A stretch of 30,336 nt of DNA from a virus: positions 1 to 30,336 of the IMG/VR virus record IMGVR_UViG_3300045135_000392. One strand, 5' to 3'. A program made the position numbers and the translations under genes. This document shows positions 28,208-30,336 of this stretch, piece after piece. Under the pieces are notes generated by a model. That model saw only the letters and a list, made by a program, of their open reading frames with translations, was not told the origin of the DNA and made no database searches. Every line of letters begins with the position of its first letter. Positions within the stretch are counted from its first letter, which is position 1.

Positions 28208-28789
28208 TCAGTGTATTACGGGCTGTAATAACCTATCGCTAACATTATTTTTATTTGGATTGCAACGCACAAATTCAACATACTTGTGATTTCTTTGTTC
28301 TGAAAAGCCTACAGGATCAAAACCAAGCCATACAGCCCAGTTTAAAATTAACTCGTTACTTTGCAATATAGTCATGGTCATCATAGGTTGAGTCTTATCA
28401 AAAAAGTCTACAACCATTCTTGATCCACGAGCAGCAGCCGTAAAAGATTTCTTAATATTATCAGAAAACATAGCAAACATTTGTGGGCAATCCTGATCTT
28501 CATTGTACCAAAGACCCCCAACAGCAAGAAAAGTCTCCCCCTCTTTCCTAGCTATATAACATTCAGATGTTTCATACATATCAGTAATTGCTTTGCGTAT
28601 ATTAGTATAGCCAAGCAAAGCAAGCTCTTCTATGTTTTCAGAACTTAGATGCTCTACAACTTCATCAATATGATAAGGTTGAAAAGGAGTCAGATAATAC
28701 TGACCCCTTTGAAGAATCTTAACTTCTGTAGAGTTGCTGCCAACCCTCGTCAACTTGCTTAACAAAATCAGCATCCTTGTTGTATCCAT
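28208..28789 (-). CDS. T7 gp13-like protein with GNAT-like fold (193 aa)
   Basis: EGETFLAVGGLWYNEDQDCPQMFAMFSDNI, then RGSRMVVDFF and SNELILNWAVWLGFDPVG, follow the T7 gp13 (DUF2833) pattern: a GNAT-like beta sheet with 'A.GG......W....' and 'N.....FL...GF'. In T7, gp13 is needed for virion core assembly but is not found in the final particle, to my knowledge. Here the gene lies between scaffold and capsid rather than among tail genes. The first 23 codons overlap the scaffold gene. ATG 28789, ATG 28774 and TTG 28753 are possible starts, since no start codon lies past the overlap. Confidence 0.7.
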   Translation of the reverse strand: MDTTRMLILLSKLTRVGSNSTEVKILQRGQYYLTPFQPYHIDEVVEHLSSENIEELALLGYTNIRKAITDMYETSECYIARKEGETFLAVGGLWYNEDQDCPQMFAMFSDNIKKSFTAAARGSRMVVDFFDKTQPMMTMTILQSNELILNWAVWLGFDPVGFSEQRNHKYVEFVRCNPNKNNVSDRLLQPVIH

Positions 28790-29474
28790 GATACCTAGGA
28801 TCAGACATCATTTCTCTTAACTGAGCTTCAGATAATCCAGCCGTAGGTTGTGTATCCCCAGCAAAAGAACCATCTTTCATTTTTTCCATGATAACCTCAA
28901 GAGCTACAATGCCTTCAGATGTTTCGCATAAACGCTCAATAGCTGGCAAAGTTTCCTCTGGAAAAAAGTTATTTGCCCAAAGTGATGCAGCTTCAATCCT
29001 GTCTTGTGCGCTATCACCAAGCTTTGCAGTCTCAGCTTCTAAGTCAGGTTCAGCACCATTAATAGCTTGAGCGTACATCTCTATGCCTTTTTGAAACTCT
29101 TCTTGGCTGTAACCATTTTCAAAAGAATGTTCTGACCACCACTGAAGTAACTCATTATCAACAGCCATTTCTTCATCAACCATTTCTGGTAATTGATAAT
29201 CCCCAGCTTTTTCTGGCCTGTCACTAAATGCTTCAGATTGTATTTCTTCGATTAACTTGTTTCGAATGTCTTCCTCACGACTGCCTAACTTAGACTCAAG
29301 CTCCTTGTATGCTTTAGCTAAGTCCTCACCAGTATTATACTTCTCAGGAAGCCACTCAGGTCTATCAGATGTTTGAGATACCTTTTCAACATCTTCTTGA
29401 GTTACAAAATCACGACCATCAGCTTCTGCTGCTTCAACTGCTGTTTCACTCACTTGCTCTGTTCCTTGCTGCAT
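28719..29474 (-). CDS. Capsid assembly scaffolding protein (251 aa)
   Basis: Very acidic and helical: EQVSETAVEAAEADGRDFVTQEDVEKV at the start, RPEWLPEKYNTGEDLAKAYKELESKLG (the 'P..K......D...AY..L..K.G' motif found in T7-like scaffolds), an AGDYQLPE segment and a C-terminal helix ending in VDEGWQQLYRS. It guides capsid shell assembly and leaves before packaging. The location between portal and capsid is standard. It overlaps the Bbp19-like gene by 29 nt and the gp13-like gene by 71 nt. Confidence 0.85.
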   Translation of the reverse strand: MQQGTEQVSETAVEAAEADGRDFVTQEDVEKVSQTSDRPEWLPEKYNTGEDLAKAYKELESKLGSREEDIRNKLIEEIQSEAFSDRPEKAGDYQLPEMVDEEMAVDNELLQWWSEHSFENGYSQEEFQKGIEMYAQAINGAEPDLEAETAKLGDSAQDRIEAASLWANNFFPEETLPAIERLCETSEGIVALEVIMEKMKDGSFAGDTQPTAGLSEAQLREMMSDPRYHGYNKDADFVKQVDEGWQQLYRS

Positions 29475-29745
29475 GTTGTATCCTTGCCTGTATTAAACCT
29501 ACAATAAATCTTTGACCTTCATGATGACGAAGCTCTTCACTAGAAGTTGCTGCCCCATGAATCATATCTATAGTAATTGATTTTAAATATTTAAGTGTTG
29601 CTTCCCCTGACGGAGTTTTAAATGTCTCAGCCAATACTTGACTGATTTCTAAATCAGATTCAAAAGACCTTTTAAACCCATCAATGCCAAGATTAGCTGT
29701 CGCTTCACTCTTCTTGCTCAATTGGTACTCCTTGTTGCTGTGCAA
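29446..29745 (-). CDS. Bbp19-like head-region protein (99 aa)
   Basis: The C-terminal half TFKTPSGEATLKYLKSITIDMIHGAATSSEELRHHEGQRFIVGLIQARIQHA closely follows the Bbp19 family from Bordetella phage BPP-1 ('..T..G...L..L........P.......L....G.R.....I...I'). That family sits between portal and scaffold genes in podoviruses with this head type. Function unproven; a small head or assembly cofactor. It overlaps the portal end by 41 nt and the scaffold start by 29 nt, an unusually deep double overlap that argues for tight coupling. Confidence 0.75.
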   Translation of the reverse strand: MHSNKEYQLSKKSEATANLGIDGFKRSFESDLEISQVLAETFKTPSGEATLKYLKSITIDMIHGAATSSEELRHHEGQRFIVGLIQARIQHAARNRASE

Positions 29746-30336
29746 TTTGCTGCGCTATTGCAGCTATTTGTCTACGCTGTTCTTCATCACGAATCAAGCT
29801 TTCTGGCACACCAAATTTTTTAGCAAGGAAAATTGCGGTTTGTTCTGAGTCAATTAGGAGCTGCAAAGTTTCTGGTCCAAAGGTAGCACCAGTAAGTTCT
29901 AGGAACCTTGCAACGCTCGATATATCCTGATTAGCCTGAGCTTGCGCTAATGGAGATACCGATCTGACCTTTACTTCTCTTCCATTTACTGTAGGAACCT
30001 CTATGCGGCCTTGCTTCTTCAAGATATAAATCACTCGTTGAAGTACAGGCTGCACGAGTTCTGCTTGTAATCTACCAAAAGCAGCACCCATTCTTCTTGA
30101 TAAATCAGCCATACGCTCAGCAACTTCTGTCGCTGTTGCAGGTGTTCGATCAGGATTCCCAAGCATATCATTGTAAAGCGCACGTTTAATATTCAAACGC
30201 ATATCACTCAAAACAAGTTGAGCTACATCAAAACGACCAGCAGCCTGTATTGGCTGTAATCCAGCAGAACCCATAGCTTTTGGGATAATACTGCCCGGAA
30301 CGAGATTGATTGTATCAGGGTTTATAACGCCATCAT
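29705..30336 (-). CDS. Portal / head-tail connector, partial (N-terminus beyond right edge)
   Basis: The frame is open to the right edge, through DGVINPDTINLVPGSIIPKA before the first visible Met. RFDVAQLVLSDMRLNIKRALYNDMLGNPDRTPATATEVAERMADLSRRMGAAFGRLQAELVQPVLQRVIYIL is the conserved C-terminal part (stem and wing helices) of the T7/BPP-1-type connector, with 'MTATEV..R......G....RL..E...P......' clearly recognisable. About 210 residues are present; whole members run to 500-700. The dodecamer forms the packaging and exit vertex. The C-terminus is Gln-rich (IAQQIAQQQGVPIEQEE). Confidence 0.92.
   Translation of the reverse strand, partial: DGVINPDTINLVPGSIIPKAMGSAGLQPIQAAGRFDVAQLVLSDMRLNIKRALYNDMLGNPDRTPATATEVAERMADLSRRMGAAFGRLQAELVQPVLQRVIYILKKQGRIEVPTVNGREVKVRSVSPLAQAQANQDISSVARFLELTGATFGPETLQLLIDSEQTAIFLAKKFGVPESLIRDEEQRRQIAAIAQQIAQQQGVPIEQEE

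Noticed and set aside
1-30336. Diversity-generating retroelement, as in BPP-1, suggested by the Bbp19-like gene
   Set aside because: No reverse transcriptase and no template/variable repeat pair near the fibre gene were seen. The fibre repeats are in-frame shaft repeats.

Overview
The window reads as most of the genome of a tailed, short-tailed (podovirus-type) phage, probably marine and infecting a Gram-negative (perhaps alphaproteobacterial) host. The evidence is a T7-like tail set (tail tubular A and B, T7-type fibre N-terminus, large ejection proteins), a run of tiny genes of types I recall from cyano- and pelagiphage podoviruses (proteins beginning MCFGGP, MPMGKGTYGSK and MAVNEAGNYTKP), and A+T-rich sequence throughout. 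The host assignment is inference. No rRNA, tRNA, CRISPR array or insertion sequence was seen.

Layout. Positions 1-3524 lie on the minus strand: small terminase (3150-3524), nine tightly overlapping small genes, then the large terminase, whose C-terminus runs off the left edge. Positions 3525-4068 are a divergent control region. It holds a minus-strand promoter for the terminase side, a homopyrimidine mirror repeat, repeated GTGACG palindromes with a plus-strand promoter, and a very long imperfect RNA hairpin (3821-4066) that encloses the ribosome binding site of the first plus-strand gene. Positions 4069-10155 are plus strand: small early genes of unknown function, a tandem pair of zinc-knuckle proteins, two overlapping Cro/XRE-type regulators, a Holliday-junction-resolvase-like nuclease, a lambda-exonuclease/YqaJ-type exonuclease, a single-strand annealing protein, a sigma-region-4-like protein and an SSB-like protein, then a rho-independent terminator and three small genes. 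Positions 10152-30336 are minus strand. Read in transcription order (right to left) they give portal (N-terminus off the right edge), Bbp19-like protein, scaffold, gp13-like protein, major capsid, putative decoration protein, tail tubular A and B, three internal/ejection proteins, tail fibre, several small membrane proteins, holin-like proteins and an M15 endolysin.

How it works together. The large terminase leaves the left edge and the portal enters from the right edge on the same strand. If the molecule is circular or circularly permuted, one leftward transcript from the promoter near 3600 could read terminase, portal, head, tail and lysis genes in order (inference). The early arm offers lambda-Red-like recombination (exonuclease, annealing protein, SSB-like protein, resolvase-like nuclease), but no DNA polymerase, helicase, primase, RNA polymerase or integrase is visible. 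Replication therefore either borrows host machinery or depends on genes outside the window. Two palindrome families (GTGACG-N3-CGTMAC and TACTGCA-N4-TGCAGTA) sit at early promoters and next to the regulator genes, which suggests an early control circuit.

Most unusual: the roughly 245-nt rod-like RNA structure at 3821-4066. It has about 64 long-range base pairs, sequesters a Shine-Dalgarno site, and has an apical region with anti-Shine-Dalgarno-like segments complementary to the nearly uniform AAGGAGAAC ribosome sites of the early genes.
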